Numbered from the stretch's first letter, positions 23,065-35,379 are shown. The stretch is DNA of 64,000 nt from Erigeron canadensis (GCF_010389155.1 NC_057761.1:53070587-53134586), one strand, 5' to 3'. Program-made: numbers and translations. Notes: generated from the letters alone by a model not told the origin.

Positions 23065-26000
23065 ATGGCAGGGCGACCCACGGAGGCGGCCGTCGTGATT
23101 GATCTTGATCATGATGATGACCTTGCTTTCGAACTTCAAATGCAAGAAGCCATTGATCTCTCTTCTTCTTCATCAAAAGGTCACGATGATGAACCGGTTT
23201 ATAAGATATATATAAAGGGTTTGGTGGGTCACGAAACAGTTATGAATATTCGGATGTCATTTGCTGGCATCGGTGTTGCAATCTGTGATTCTACAAGTGA
23301 TACGAATTGTGTATCGAAATTCAGAAAATCTTTTTTGCTGGAGGCGGGTGGTGGTCGTCGGAAGACTGAAGAAATTGTGGAACTTAATGCTTTTCTTGAA
23401 GGTTTAAATGCTGCTGTTAATCTTGGCTTCAAAAAAGTTCATGTCTTTACTGATACCGAATCGGTTTATCATTATGTAAGTATTAATTCTATTCTATATA
23501 TCTATACTTATACACATTGATTGAATATTTGCAAGTCATAAACTTTTAATTCTTTTTCATGTTTTCTATTTTGATGTCTAATTAGGGTTTATGATCATAG
23601 GGACGAATTTTTATTATTAGGTTTTTAAATGATAAATAGCATGGTGCCCGCGCGTTGCACCGCATACAATTGAGATCACAAAATCATCCGATGTACACCT
23701 TTGTTTTCCTAAATGGAGCATGTTTAAATCACAATGTTTGGGTTGTGTGTTCAAGGGGTGGGTTGTGTGTGTAGGGAATAAGGAGAGTATAAGTGTAAGT
23801 GTAACTTTCAACTTTTAGGAGAGAGAGTGTAGATTACTAGTACATCCTCACAATATTTACAATTTTGATAGTACATACCAATCGGACCAAGATTCTTGTG
23901 TATTTAGGGTACAAATCATATTAGTAATGATCAGAAGTTAATTATTGCTCGTAAAATAGGGTGAAAATTCTATAATTAGAAGTGAAAGTTCAATTCTTGA
24001 TTGGACATTACAATACTTTTGTAAGTTTGAACTTTCCTTTTGGTGAACAATTTTATAGTTTTGTACCTCCGTTTACTTTTTGTGACATTTTTTTTTATCC
24101 TTGTTTTACATGGCCCGAAATGTACTTCTAATTTGTGTTCCATACCCTTGAAGGACTCTTTACCCCTGCCTACTTTGCGTGGAGCAGAACCCCAGAAGAA
24201 TTTTGGAGTCCCTTGTACCCCCGCTCTGTGGCAGAGGTTAGACCGTTCTATGGTTCTAGCAACATATATTCTTCAGGTGTTTGGCTTAGCTTATGTTTTT
24301 GTGGCTGTTTTTGAACTTATGAACTAATTTTGCAATTATAAGTCATGATGAGCTCATAACTCCAAAAATAAGCCATAAAAATGGAGCTTCTCAAACATAA
24401 GCCAAATGCAAATAAGCTTAAGAATAAGCTAAGCCAAAACACCCATGATCAGCATTGCCAGCCTCATTTGTTGCCATTTCAACAAAAAAAAAGGGTAGTT
24501 TTTGCTTCAATAACCTGCATAGAGTATAGGTGATGTTGTACCACCTTCAGATGTGGATTGGGTGTACATCATGATTAACATCCAATCAGATTGTGTAGAC
24601 TTGAACCTACAATTTCCGAACAACTCTTTCGAAAGACCGATCATTAAGCAAATCTTTCATATTACACTCAAATAAGACAAGGTGCCGACAACACGTTCGG
24701 CCATGAGTACAATAGTACAAACTACTTTTAGATATGTCTCCCACGTCCATGACAATGTGTTGTCATTGGTACTACTAAACAAGCTTTGACACTTTTCCAT
24801 AGAGCTTCGACACTCTCCCACTAGTCTATAAATAGGGATCCAAAATATCAGATACTCCCCTAGTCTTTCTTCCCCTTACATGACACTATACACAAGTCTG
24901 GTGGCGTAAAACAGGCTCTGGCTAGCTACCACAAAGGAATCGTCAACAGACCTTTCTCACAATTTCACACCCTTAACGCTTAAAACCTTCTACCACAAGA
25001 TTAGACCCTCTTTAACTTAGACGTATATGTTATGTTTAAACAGCAGACATTTCTGGTTTGTGCATGCTATATGATGAATATAAATAGGCAAGTTGTTGGG
25101 TGCAATGATCTGCAATATAAATAGCATTCACGTCCCTTTAGGTTAATGTACCCTACGCAATGCATCTGATATAACACTTATAACTCCTAAAGAAATACCT
25201 GCATATCTGGTATGGTTGTTTCAACATCTTCCTGAATGTTAAATCTCAAGTTGCTGGATGATATTGAGTATTTGGATTTTGGAATGTGGATTTCTTTTTT
25301 GAACACTAGTGATATATTCAAATAACAACAATCTAGCAAGATACTAGAACCAAGCGGAACAATTTGTTTTTCTTACTTCTTAATTTTTTATGAACAGCAA
25401 TAACAGAATATCGGTACCACTCATGATAATCATTTTGGGGTAGCGTAGGTAGATTATGAAAGTTAGCTGTTTTACCGTTTTCTATTTTCCCAATTGGCAA
25501 CATATATCGTCTCTTTTTTCAACATATTATTATTACTTATTTAATAAACCACTATTTTTGATTTATGCCAAGCCTGTTGATGATTGTAACTTGTCACTCA
25601 TCTGTTGTATTTAGCTGTTCGTAACTTATAAGTATGCACCCATTGTCATTTAATTGATGTTATCTTTGGCAATGCAGGTCACTGGTAAAGCACGACCCAC
25701 AAACAAGAAGATTGTGACACTGGTTGACCAGCTGATGAACCTTATTCAAAGAAACTTTGCTTGTTGTGGCCCATTTCTTGTGACCCAAAACAATATAAAG
25801 TTTGCTTATAAACTTGCACAAGATGCAATTAGTTCCGAGGCCTCCAAATGGGCAGAAAGTGATTCTGGTGTGACATTAGTTGAGCAATGCACAATTTGTT
25901 TGGAATATCTCTACAGTGATCAAATGTTTTCAGTTAACAAATGTCTTCATCGATACTGCTTTTCTTGTATGGGAAAACATGTAGAAGCAAAGTTGTTTCA

Positions 26001-27148
26001 AGGGAAGCTGCCTGAATGTCCGCATGAGAAATGCATGTCTAAACTCGAACTTCAGAGCTGCAAGACGTTTTTAAAACCAGAACTATGTAATATTATGAGC
26101 TCGCGGTTAAAGGAAACCTCTATTCCTCCAGAAGAGAAAGTTTATTGTCCATTTTCCAATTGTTCAGCTTTAATGTCAAAAACCGAAGTCCAAGAGCGTA
26201 CTGCTACTTCATCTACTGCTGCTCAGGGGACAGGAATGATAAAATGCATTAACTGTAATCGTCTTTTTTGTATCAAGTGCAAAGTACCTTGGCATTACAA
26301 CATTACTTGCTCCGCCTATATGAAATCGTTCCTATTCAAGTCTTCTAACGAGGCGAAACTAAAGTCTCTTGCAACAAAAAATCGTTGGCGTCAGTGTATC
26401 AAGTGCAACAATATGGTTGAACTTGCAAAAGGGTGTTACCATATCTATTGCAGGTATAGTTTTCACATCTTTATTATTAGACTTCTTATCTGCATTCGAT
26501 AGCTTTGGCCCATTGAATAGCTACAAGACTTGAGTAATAAAGATTCTGGTCAAATGGACAGAATAGGTCAAAGTCATCTGAAATGTAGTCAAATGCACCA
26601 AACCTTCAAAATCAGTTTACCCAAAAAAAATTTTTTTATTGCTGTATAACAATACAAGTATATATAATCATAATACAAAACATAAGTTATTTGGGACAAC
26701 GTTTGGATTAAAAAGGGTTGTGGGTCGGCATAACCAGATTGACCAGTTTTGACCAGCAGTTTGAGGACATGTCTTGACCCAAACCTCTTTTGATATGTTA
26801 CCTAAACCGCCCAATCACATCATGTTATTAACTATTACTCCATAAGAGATATGCTAAAAATTTCTTCCGTATATATACTGGCAAGTATTAATTGTATGTC
26901 ATAATCTATATAGAGTTGATATGTGTTGGCAAGTGTGATATCAAGACAAAATATGATTTGTACCGATACTAAAACAATTAAAAAAAACGCATTTTCTGCT
27001 TGACTTTAAGTTGGGATGCCATTGCAGATGTGGATATGAGTTTTGCTACACATGTGGAGCTGAGTGGATCAACAAGAAAGCCACATGCAGATGTCTACTC
27101 TGGGATGAACGCAACATTATATATTCGCAGAAAAGGCCTAGGCGTTGA
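23065..27148 (+). CDS. RBR3: RNase H-like/RBR-type E3 ubiquitin ligase (three exons)
   Basis: Exons 23065-23475, 25678-26453 and 27028-27148 give 435 aa. The start is the first ATG of the open frame (MAGRPTE). The N terminus is short and acidic (DHDDDLAFELQMQEAIDLS, residues 15-33), followed by a serine run. The RNase H-like domain begins near residue 46, with Glu106 and Asp130 kept. RING1 begins at Cys208, and the predicted catalytic Cys390 lies in GCYHIYC. In the last exon the usual C-x-C-P-I-W is C-R-C-L-L-W, a small change in the zinc-binding tail. Intron 1 is 2.2 kb and contains a MITE (24276-24444). RBR3 is closest to RBR4 by eye across exon 2 (shared VEAKL, GKLPEC and CIKC/CVKC blocks). 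Same family role as RBR2; substrate unknown. Confidence 0.89.
24276..24444. mobile_element. MITE in RBR3 intron 1
   Basis: The ends are inverted: GGTGTTTGGCTTAGCTTATG on the left and AATAAGCTAAGCCAAAACACC on the right, about 169 bp apart. Several internal AAGC/GCTT motifs also pair. A clean target duplication was not found. A related arm (TGCCAAACACCTTC) occurs near 16310. Confidence 0.6.
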
Positions 27149-27483
27149 GGTTGATCATGATGTAGTAATGCAGATCACTTTTTTTTTTGAAAAAGTATAT
27201 GATGCAGATCACATAACTTTTATGGGTAGTTTTGATATTATCCTTAGTTGTCGATGTTGATAGTAGTTATCTTTGTATATGGTCATAACTTGCTCTCTAT
27301 CTAGGCACACCCTTCTATGTGCTCCCCCTGAAAAATTATGCAGCCGAACATACAACTTTCACCGTACAAGTAGCATGTCGTTGCATTTTTTGTATAGAAA
27401 TGTATGGTTATTTGTGTGTTAGTTTTTTAATTGATCACTATACATTCCCATTGATCTTTTCTAATGTGTCATATAACTGGATA

Positions 27484-27649
27484 GAAATTTTTTAAAGTTA
27501 ATCCAACTTTTTGGACCAGCTTTAATCATTGGATTAAAATAAATGTTCAAGATTCAAACATCAAATTTTAATCTTGACCATTAATTTTAATTTAATAGTT
27601 AAAGTTGATCAAAGTTTTTTAAAGTTGGATTAGCTTTATTTAACATTTC
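27484..27649. mobile_element. Small MITE between RBR3 and RBR4
   Basis: The GAAATTTTTTAAAGTTAATC and AGCTTTATTTAACATTTC ends pair, with further inverted blocks (AATCCAACTTT against AAAGTTGGATT). It is about 166 bp, AT-rich and non-coding. The target duplication is unclear. Confidence 0.5.
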
Positions 27650-28590
27650 TTTACTAATATATATGTTTGAATGACTAACGACTGATTCATTTAAGTTGCG
27701 GAGAGGTGGAGACTTTCCATCAGTCCATAGACTTTGAAAAGAGAATGCCATTAACAAATAAAACTTATAAGTCATTATATACTCAACTATCAGTCCATTA
27801 CACTTGTTTTTGTTTTTTTATCTCATTGATATTAACGGTTTTTTTCATATACTCATTTTTAGTTCTACAGTAAATCCGGTATTTTCAAGAAAATATTTGT
27901 CTAGGAAACGTTATGCTTACACCCGGATTTGACCATCACATTTATTCATGATGAAACTATGATATGTTTGTTGTCGTGCAATGCGAATATATAGAACTTA
28001 TGCGAATATAGTAGCGATGCAAAGGTACAATAAGTGTTTCAAATCATCCTCGTCCCGGTTGATGGGTGGCTTAGTGATTTCATACGTTGGTGATGTAGAT
28101 TCATATATCTCAACATAAACGATATTGTTAAGTAAATGGATGGAACCCTCGGGTCTAATGTACCGTCTTGGTACCCAAAACGCACACTATATAGAACTTA
28201 TGCTCGGTGACTCATCATTGTCACAATCTCATATATGAATCACAAGATATAGTTTCTCTTCTGACCTTTGGCAATATTTGAACATGTGACTTGCACCTGA
28301 TGATACCAATTGATCCATGAACAATTTGATGACATAAACGATATTTATAAGCCAATCTGTGTCAAAAAGCTAGTTAAACTCGGAACTTTAAATCCATTCT
28401 TTTTAATGAACGGGCCAGTCGTCTCTAGAAAGCCCATTTTATAAAATTTACTTTCGGATTATCCCCTTTCTTAAAACACATATGTGCTAGTTTTTTATTT
28501 TTTTTGAAACGAAACAAAGAAATATACTAATGTTGTTTGAAATGAAATAAAAACCCTACGTATACTCTCCTTTTAAAACCCTACTGCATA

Positions 28591-28614
28591 ATGGACGTAG
28601 AAGACCTTGAATGA
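28591..28614 (+). pseudogene. Relic start of RBR4 / short upstream ORF
   Basis: ATG, then Asp-Val-Glu-Asp-Leu-Glu and TGA. The opening Met-Asp-x-Glu resembles the start of RBR1 (Met-Asp-Leu-Glu). It is out of frame with the first usable RBR4 ATG at 28695 (distance 104 nt). It may be the decayed original start, now acting as an upstream ORF if transcribed. Confidence 0.4.
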
Positions 28615-28694
28615 ATCCCTGGCCATAACAACTTTGAAACCGATACAAACAACTTACTGTATCTATATATCGATCCCTAGTATATATACTTCAT

Positions 28695-31022
28695 ATGCAA
28701 GAAGCAATGAAAACTTGTTCATCACTGAATGATCAAATGATTTATATGGTATATTTCAAGGGCTTGGTGAGTGATGAAATCGTCATGAATGTTAAAATGT
28801 CGTTTGCTGGTATTGGTGTTGCCATTTGTGATCCGAATGGCAGTTGTGTATTCGAACTGCCTAAATCGTTTCTGCTTGAGGCCGGTTATCGTGGAAGTGA
28901 AAGTGATGTGGTGGAACTTAATGCTCTGATTGAAGCGTTGAATGCTGCTGATGATCTCGGGTTAAAATGTGTTCGTGTTATCTTTGATAGCTCTTTGGTT
29001 AATCAATATGTAAGTCGATTCTGAAATTTCAATTACATTCTGTAATTATCAAATTCTTGACATTGTATGTAAAAAAAAATGAAGGAAAAAAAGTAACCTT
29101 GTATGACATATATACACTCATTTATTGAATGATTAATTGGAAAGTTTTAAGGTTTTAATAGCGAAATGTGAGAGTTAACTAAACGGGTCATGCCCTGTTA
29201 CATATTTTGTTACGATTGTTGTTAATTGTTATAGCTTTTGTTACCAGTCTTATATGTCTATATAATTATTGGGTAGACAGTAATATATGCACCTATTCCA
29301 TTCAAATGTGTTATCTTTGACAATGCAGCTCACTGGTAAGCAGCAACCGACAAACAAAAAGATTGTGAGATTGGTTGATCAACTGAACATTATTAAGAGA
29401 AAGTTTTCTTACTTTGATCTGTTCCTTGTGAGTGATCAGAATTATGTTAAGTTTGCTTATAAACTAGCTAAAGATGCAATCAGATCCGAGGCGACCAATT
29501 GGGCAGATAACGCTTCTGGCGAGACAATATTACTTGAGCAATGTACGATATGTTTTGAATATGTAGACAACGGCCAAATGCTTTCTGTTAACAAGTGTCT
29601 GCATAGATATTGTTTTTCTTGTATGAGAAAGCATGTAGAAGCAAAGTTGCTTCAAGGGAAGCTCCCTGAATGTCCATATGAGAAATGCAAATCTGAACTG
29701 GAAATTGAAAGCTGCAAGAAGTTTTTAACTTCAGAATTATATGATATTATGAGCTTGCGGATAAAAGAAGCTTCTATACCACCAGAGCAGAAAGTTTATT
29801 GTCCATTTTCTACTTGTTCACATTTAATGTCAAAAACCGAGGTCCAACAATATACTGCTACTTCGTCGACTGCTACTCAAGGAAATGGGATGATAAAATG
29901 TGTTAAATGTAATCGACTGTTTTGTATCAATTGCAAAGTACCTTGGCATGATAACATTACATGCTCTGACTACATACAGTCGTTCCTATATCAGTCTTCT
30001 AATGAAGGAAAACTCCGGTCTCTTGCATCACAAAATCGTTGGCGTCAGTGTGTCAAGTGCAGTAATTTGGTTGAACTTGCAGCAGGGTGCTACCATATCT
30101 ATTGCAGGTATTGGTCTTCTCATCTCTTACATCTGAATTGGCACATTTCACTCATATACTTATAATTGGCTGATTTGGGTTACATTATATCTAACAAGCC
30201 ATACTGGTTGAGCCAAGAGATTTAACTAATGAAGCTACCAATCTATTGAATTTCCATCCGAAGTGTACTCACATTATATTAAAAGCATTAGTTAATCCTC
30301 CAAATCCCTTGGCTAAGTGGCTATGCTTTGAAGTCAGCTGTATATATGTCTTGTGTGTAAGTTGCCCTAATATATGATGCTTTGTGAACGGTACTAACTT
30401 ACAATAAAATCTAAAGGTGTGCTTCCTATCTCTTTGTGTTTGGGCCAAATCATCAGCTAGTAACCCATTTCAGTCTTTGATCACTGATTCACTATACGCA
30501 GTATACATACTCCAATGTAGTTAGGCATTAAGTTCAAACCTGCTAAAAGGATAATGAGGAAAATTGTCGGGTTTATGTAGAGGGAGACTTCTACATGGAT
30601 CTCGTGGACTCGCGTGGTACTGTGGTTGTTTAAGCATAAAACTACACCTGCTTGGCTACAAGATTAATTATACCTTCTGGATCTATAAGGTGTAACTGGG
30701 GGAGACGATGTTGTTGCTACTTCGAAGAAAGAAGATCGCTTATACCACGAAGTATAAGAATAATGCATTTCATAGGATAACAAAACAAAAAAGATTGTTG
30801 TCGTCGATTTTTGGACATAATAAAATGGCATTTGTAATTTGTTGTTTGTAAATGTTGGTTTGGTTCTAAGTTTGGAATTTATGTCATGATAACAGATGTG
30901 GATATGAGTTTTGCTACATATGTGGATCTCAGTATATCAACAAGACACCAACTTGCAAGTGTCCACTCTGGGACGAGCACTACATCATATACGCTGCGCA
31001 GAATATGCATCAAAACGGATAA
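28695..31022 (+). CDS. RBR4: RNase H-like/RBR-type E3 ubiquitin ligase, N-terminally shortened
   Basis: Exons 28695-29009, 29329-30107 and 30896-31022 give 406 aa, the shortest copy. It opens directly with MQEAMK, in the middle of the motif that in the paralogues follows an acidic D-x-A-F segment. The upstream frame is open only to 28638 and has no Met. The RNase H-like domain is otherwise kept (Glu and Asp in ELNALIEAL and VIFDSS). RING1 begins at Cys177, and the predicted catalytic Cys359 is in GCYHIYC. In RING2 the usual Trp after the second Cys pair is Tyr (CGSQYIN, against CGAEWIN in RBR3), and the tail has no basic run. Introns are 319 and 788 bp. The exon 2 and 3 frames are intact, so it may still work, but the missing N terminus and changed RING2 suggest relaxed constraint. 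Confidence 0.85.
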
Positions 31023-32416
31023 TGATATGGACCACATCAATTTCTTCCGATCATTCTGAAACGATTAGTAGTTCCCGATGTAGGTAGTGGTGATTTCCAC
31101 ATTTTGCATGCTCGTCGTTAGGCCTTATTGCGACAAGTAAAGGCTATATATACTTATGGATCAATAGTTTCGATCATTGTTGATATTATAGTTTTCGAAC
31201 ATAAATTTTGTTCCTTTTACTTTTTCTTTCTTTTCTCTATATATAAACTTAATTTGTACTAGGTGATGCATGGTACACGTTTGGCTACTAGAATGTAAGT
31301 CATGGTAAGCAATAAGCAGGCTACTTGAATGTGTCAATGGTACATAGTATCATCATGCAGAAGAAAAAAAGGAAATTAGTTTGATAGTTAATGGGCCAGA
31401 TCAAACGAATTGAAACTTGAACGTTCGTCAAGAGTTTAGTTTTAATGCAATAAAATCTACAAAAATCACTTTTTCAAATTTATTGTTGAAATATTGTGAT
31501 TCATGTAATCACATCTCACACCAATTTTCTATACGAAATCGAAGATAGTGAAACGCCCAGACTTGAAACAGAAATTTGACGATGAAATCATGTTGGGGGT
31601 TTTGAAAGAAATTCAAAAATAGTTAAAAAGTATTGAGATGAAATCATAAAGGTACCCTGGTGGTTGAGTTGTATATATATAAATCAAATTACATCGACTA
31701 ATTGACTTATCAATTAATTATAGTTTAGCAACTTCAATATTAGAATTATGGTGAGTCAAACTAGATGAAGTAATTCACGTTATGATTTCTTGGTTAAAGT
31801 AGTTTATTTTTATATTTAGAGGCAGCGATAGTTATAGAATAACAATTACTATTGAAAAAAAGTTATAGAATAACAATTGAAGATTATTATGTTATTGGAC
31901 ATTGCTAATTTATTTATTAAAATAATACAATGTTTTAGTTATACAAGGCCAAAATGAACCTTTTTATATAGTTTTTTATTGAAGTTTTTACCATTTGAGT
32001 AAAAAAAGAAATTAGAATAGTTTGGAAAAAAGTTTTTGGAACTTTTTTGTTCAAAATTAAAAAGTTTTAAAAAGAGTTTATTTGAGGTTTAATCATTAGA
32101 TCAATAACTTGATGGACAAAAAACTTTTAACTAATTTAACCAATAGAGGTGCTCAGGAGTTTTTTTTTACAGTTCAGTGAATTATAATTTCCAATGTATT
32201 TTTTGTGTAAATGAAAAAAAAAACTACTGTACAACAACATAAAGAAGCACAAGAAGCAACCGTCAGAACCTTGGCCTGTGACACCCTCCACCACCGTCTT
32301 CCTTTCACCGCCACCTCCATCGGCGACCTTCATATCTGTACGTGTATATACATATACTCTTTATCTTCTTTTTTTTTTTTTTTAACTAAGCTGTATTATC
32401 GAAGTCTATCATCACA
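31023..32416. other. Spacer between RBR4 and the PPR gene
   Basis: AT-rich, with no gene or clear transposon recognised. The last 100 bp before the PPR ATG contain CACCGTC-type C-rich stretches and a T-tract, consistent with a 5' leader. Confidence 0.5.
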
Positions 32417-33841
32417 ATGATCCCATACTTTGTTTCTAATCTCAACAAATATATTATCATTATAAATAAAAATCAATCTGTTAAGAACATAACCCTAAAA
32501 AACACTTCAGTATTATCATTCCACTCATATTCATCCCATGTATCATCAAATAATAATAATCAAGAATCTGGTGTTGTAACAAGTAAAGGAGTTTCATTTC
32601 CATCACAATCTCAAATTCAAAAACTCATATCTTCACAATCAGACCCTTTAGTAGCCAAAGAAATTTTCGACTTAGCCTCCACTTCATACCCCGGTTTTTG
32701 TCATTCCTACGCCACATTTCAAACCCTCATACTTAAACTCGGCCGTGCCCGCCTTTTTCCCCAAATGAATTCCCTTTTATCCAGCCTTAAATCTAGCCAC
32801 CACACCGTCACGCCGTCTCTTTTTACGCATATTATTCGTTTATACGGTGATGCTAATATGCCCGATAAGGCGTTAAAGACGTTTTACACTATACTAGAGT
32901 TTAATGTCAAGCCACGGACGAAACAACTTAATGTCATTCTCGAGATTTTAGTGCTGGATAGGAAGTATTTACGTCCTGCATTTGACTTGTTTAAGGCTGC
33001 TCATCGGTATGAGGTTGTGCCTAACGTTGAATCGTATAATATTTTGATGCGCGCGTTTTGTGGGAATGGGGATCTTAGTATAGCGTACCGTTTGTTTAAT
33101 GACATGTTTAAGAGAGATGTTGTTCCGAATGTGGAAAGTTATCGGATTCTGATGCAGGGTTTGTGTAGAAAGAGTCAGGTGAATAGGGCGGTGGATTTGT
33201 TGGATGATATGTTGAATAAAGGGTTTGTACCCGATTCGTTGACTTACACGACTGTGTTGAATAGTTTGTGTAGGAAGAAGAAACTTAGGGAGGCGTATAA
33301 GCTTTTATGTAGGATGAAGGTCAAAGGGTGTAACCCAGATATTGTACATTATAATACTGTTATTTTAGGTTTTTGTAGGGAGAACCGTGCACATGATGCA
33401 TGTAAGGTTCTTGAAGATATGCCGTCTAATGGCTGTTTGCCGAATTTGGTGTCTTATCGTACTTTAGTAGGTGGTTTGTGTAGTCAGGGATTGTATGATG
33501 AGGCGAAAACTTACTTGGATTTGATGGTTTCAAAAGGCTTTTCTCCTCATGTGTCGGTTTGGCATATCTTGATTAATGGGTTATTTAATATTGGGAAGAT
33601 TGAGGAAGCGTGTACGGTTTTGGAGGGGATGTTGAAGAGTGGGGAAGCTCCACATCTTGATACTTGGATGGATGTAATTAATAGGATTTGTGAGGTGGAA
33701 ACTGAAAGATTAGAGGAAGTGTTGAAGGTTGAAATAGAGCCTCATACGAGAATAGTGGACGCAGGTGTCGGTTTACAAGAGTATTTATTCAAGAAGGGTC
33801 GAGCTAATGATAAGTTCATATCAAAAAGGGGAAAGGTTTAA
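32417..33841 (+). CDS. P-class pentatricopeptide repeat protein, probably organellar
   Basis: Intronless 474-aa frame. The first 45 or so residues are rich in Ser, Asn, Lys and hydrophobics with almost no acids (MIPYFVSNLNKYIIIINKN), as in a mitochondrial targeting peptide. From about residue 203 to 410 there are six consecutive 35-residue PPR units, each opening like VPNVESYxIL or PDxxxYxxVL and ending DM(L/F)xKG; weaker units precede them. There is no E or DYW extension, so it is P-class. Such proteins bind organellar RNA one base per repeat and affect its stability, splicing or translation. The target cannot be read here. Its last 351 coding bases plus 27 bases of 3' sequence (33491-33868) are duplicated at 43241-43618. 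Confidence 0.9.
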   Translation: MIPYFVSNLNKYIIIINKNQSVKNITLKNTSVLSFHSYSSHVSSNNNNQESGVVTSKGVSFPSQSQIQKLISSQSDPLVAKEIFDLASTSYPGFCHSYATFQTLILKLGRARLFPQMNSLLSSLKSSHHTVTPSLFTHIIRLYGDANMPDKALKTFYTILEFNVKPRTKQLNVILEILVLDRKYLRPAFDLFKAAHRYEVVPNVESYNILMRAFCGNGDLSIAYRLFNDMFKRDVVPNVESYRILMQGLCRKSQVNRAVDLLDDMLNKGFVPDSLTYTTVLNSLCRKKKLREAYKLLCRMKVKGCNPDIVHYNTVILGFCRENRAHDACKVLEDMPSNGCLPNLVSYRTLVGGLCSQGLYDEAKTYLDLMVSKGFSPHVSVWHILINGLFNIGKIEEACTVLEGMLKSGEAPHLDTWMDVINRICEVETERLEEVLKVEIEPHTRIVDAGVGLQEYLFKKGRANDKFISKRGKV

Positions 33842-34984
33842 GGGGTATGCGTATTAAAGAGCCTAATTTGAGGAATTCTGGTTGCAAAAGCCACTTCTGT
33901 GACTGAAAGTTTGAAACTTTTGTGATTATGGTATGTGGGAAGCGTTCTGACTTCGACAATGCTCTGAATCACTTCATGATTTGGATAGCAAGTGTTGCGA
34001 AGGACTTGCTAGTTTGACCAATTGAGTGAAATGACAAAGGAATGTTTATATGAATATGGAGTGAAGGGGCTTGCCAGTTTGAGCAATGGAGTGAAATGAC
34101 GGGGGACTTCTACAAAGGATTGCTTGGTCAGGGTATTATAATGAGCGAGGTAATAGATTGAGCCATACATGTTCAGCTGGTCATTTAACAGATGATAACT
34201 TGTTCTTTAACATTGAAATTAAGTCTACATCTTCATTGAAGAAATCTTCAGCCAGTTCTGTGGTGCCCAACTTTGTAAGTTTCTTAGAAGTCATAAACAA
34301 AATTTGTAGTGTGCTTCAATTTGTAAGAGAACCAATAATATCTGGGACGGCTGTTTTGAGTTGATTGGAACAACTAGTTATTGATTTGTCAATTTATCTG
34401 TTTCTAACTTATCATAATTTTTGTATAATTTCTCAATTTTATCTCATATACACAATGTACAAGGAATTGCTCGAAAAGGATCGCCGCTATACATAGCAAA
34501 ATCATGTTGGAGTTTCAAATGAATATAACCACGAGAGCAAAAGACTACTTTGATTGTGTGGTTAGATCGATTATTGCAATTTGAAATTGTGGTTTGGTAT
34601 GGTTTGCAGAGATGATTGACTCTTTTTTTGGTTTGAAATGACCAACTTTGTGATGGTTGCAAAAATGAATTACAGACCCTAAAGTGAGATTTTGAAGCTT
34701 GTAAAAACAATGGAATCAAAGTTACTCTTCAGTAAAAATTTTACAACATATGAAGTTGAATCGTTTAATCAGAAATTTTACCCTATTCAACAAGTAAATT
34801 ATTACTTCTACCTTTGTTATTTGTGTACCAGACTACCAGTTGAGAATAGGAGATGATCCCATCTACCATAAAAACTCTCATACACCACAAGGTACAGTCT
34901 TTAAAGCATAAGATACAAGCTTTGAATTTGAAGCCATTTAAAACTTCAACATGAACCCACTCATTTGAAATTTGAACTTGATAG

Positions 34985-35140
34985 CATTGTTAGAACAACT
35001 GATACACGTTTTTTTACACTTGAACCGATAAAGATTGATACCTGAATATGAAACAACTGCAGCATTGTTAGAACAACTGATACACGTTTTTTTACACTTG
35101 AACCGACAAAGATTGATACCTGAATATGAAACAACTGCTA
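34985..35140. repeat. 78-bp tandem duplication, two units
   Basis: Units 34985-35062 and 35063-35140 both begin CATTGTTAGAACAACTGATA and differ by one or two bases (CCGATAAAG against CCGACAAAG). 78 is divisible by three, so a minus-strand frame stays open through both, but it encodes nothing recognisable. Confidence 0.9.
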
Positions 35141-35379
35141 CTTTGATAAGAACTAAAAACACTTCCTCTTGAAATATCCATCATACTATTATATAAAGCA
35201 TCTAACCCCAACCCTTTTTCTCAAATTACAACTTTGAACTACCCAAAATAATCTCTTCTTTATTCACTACTTTAAACATCTCTACGTAATATACCTATAA
35301 TACCTTAATTAAATAATTTACAACATAACCCCTCAACCCTTAAAATAATTACACTATCACCTTTAACATTCACTGTCGC

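Noticed and set aside
24040..24327. 95-codon frame in RBR3 intron 1
   Set aside because: It runs into the MITE at 24276 and lies inside an intron; no domain is seen.
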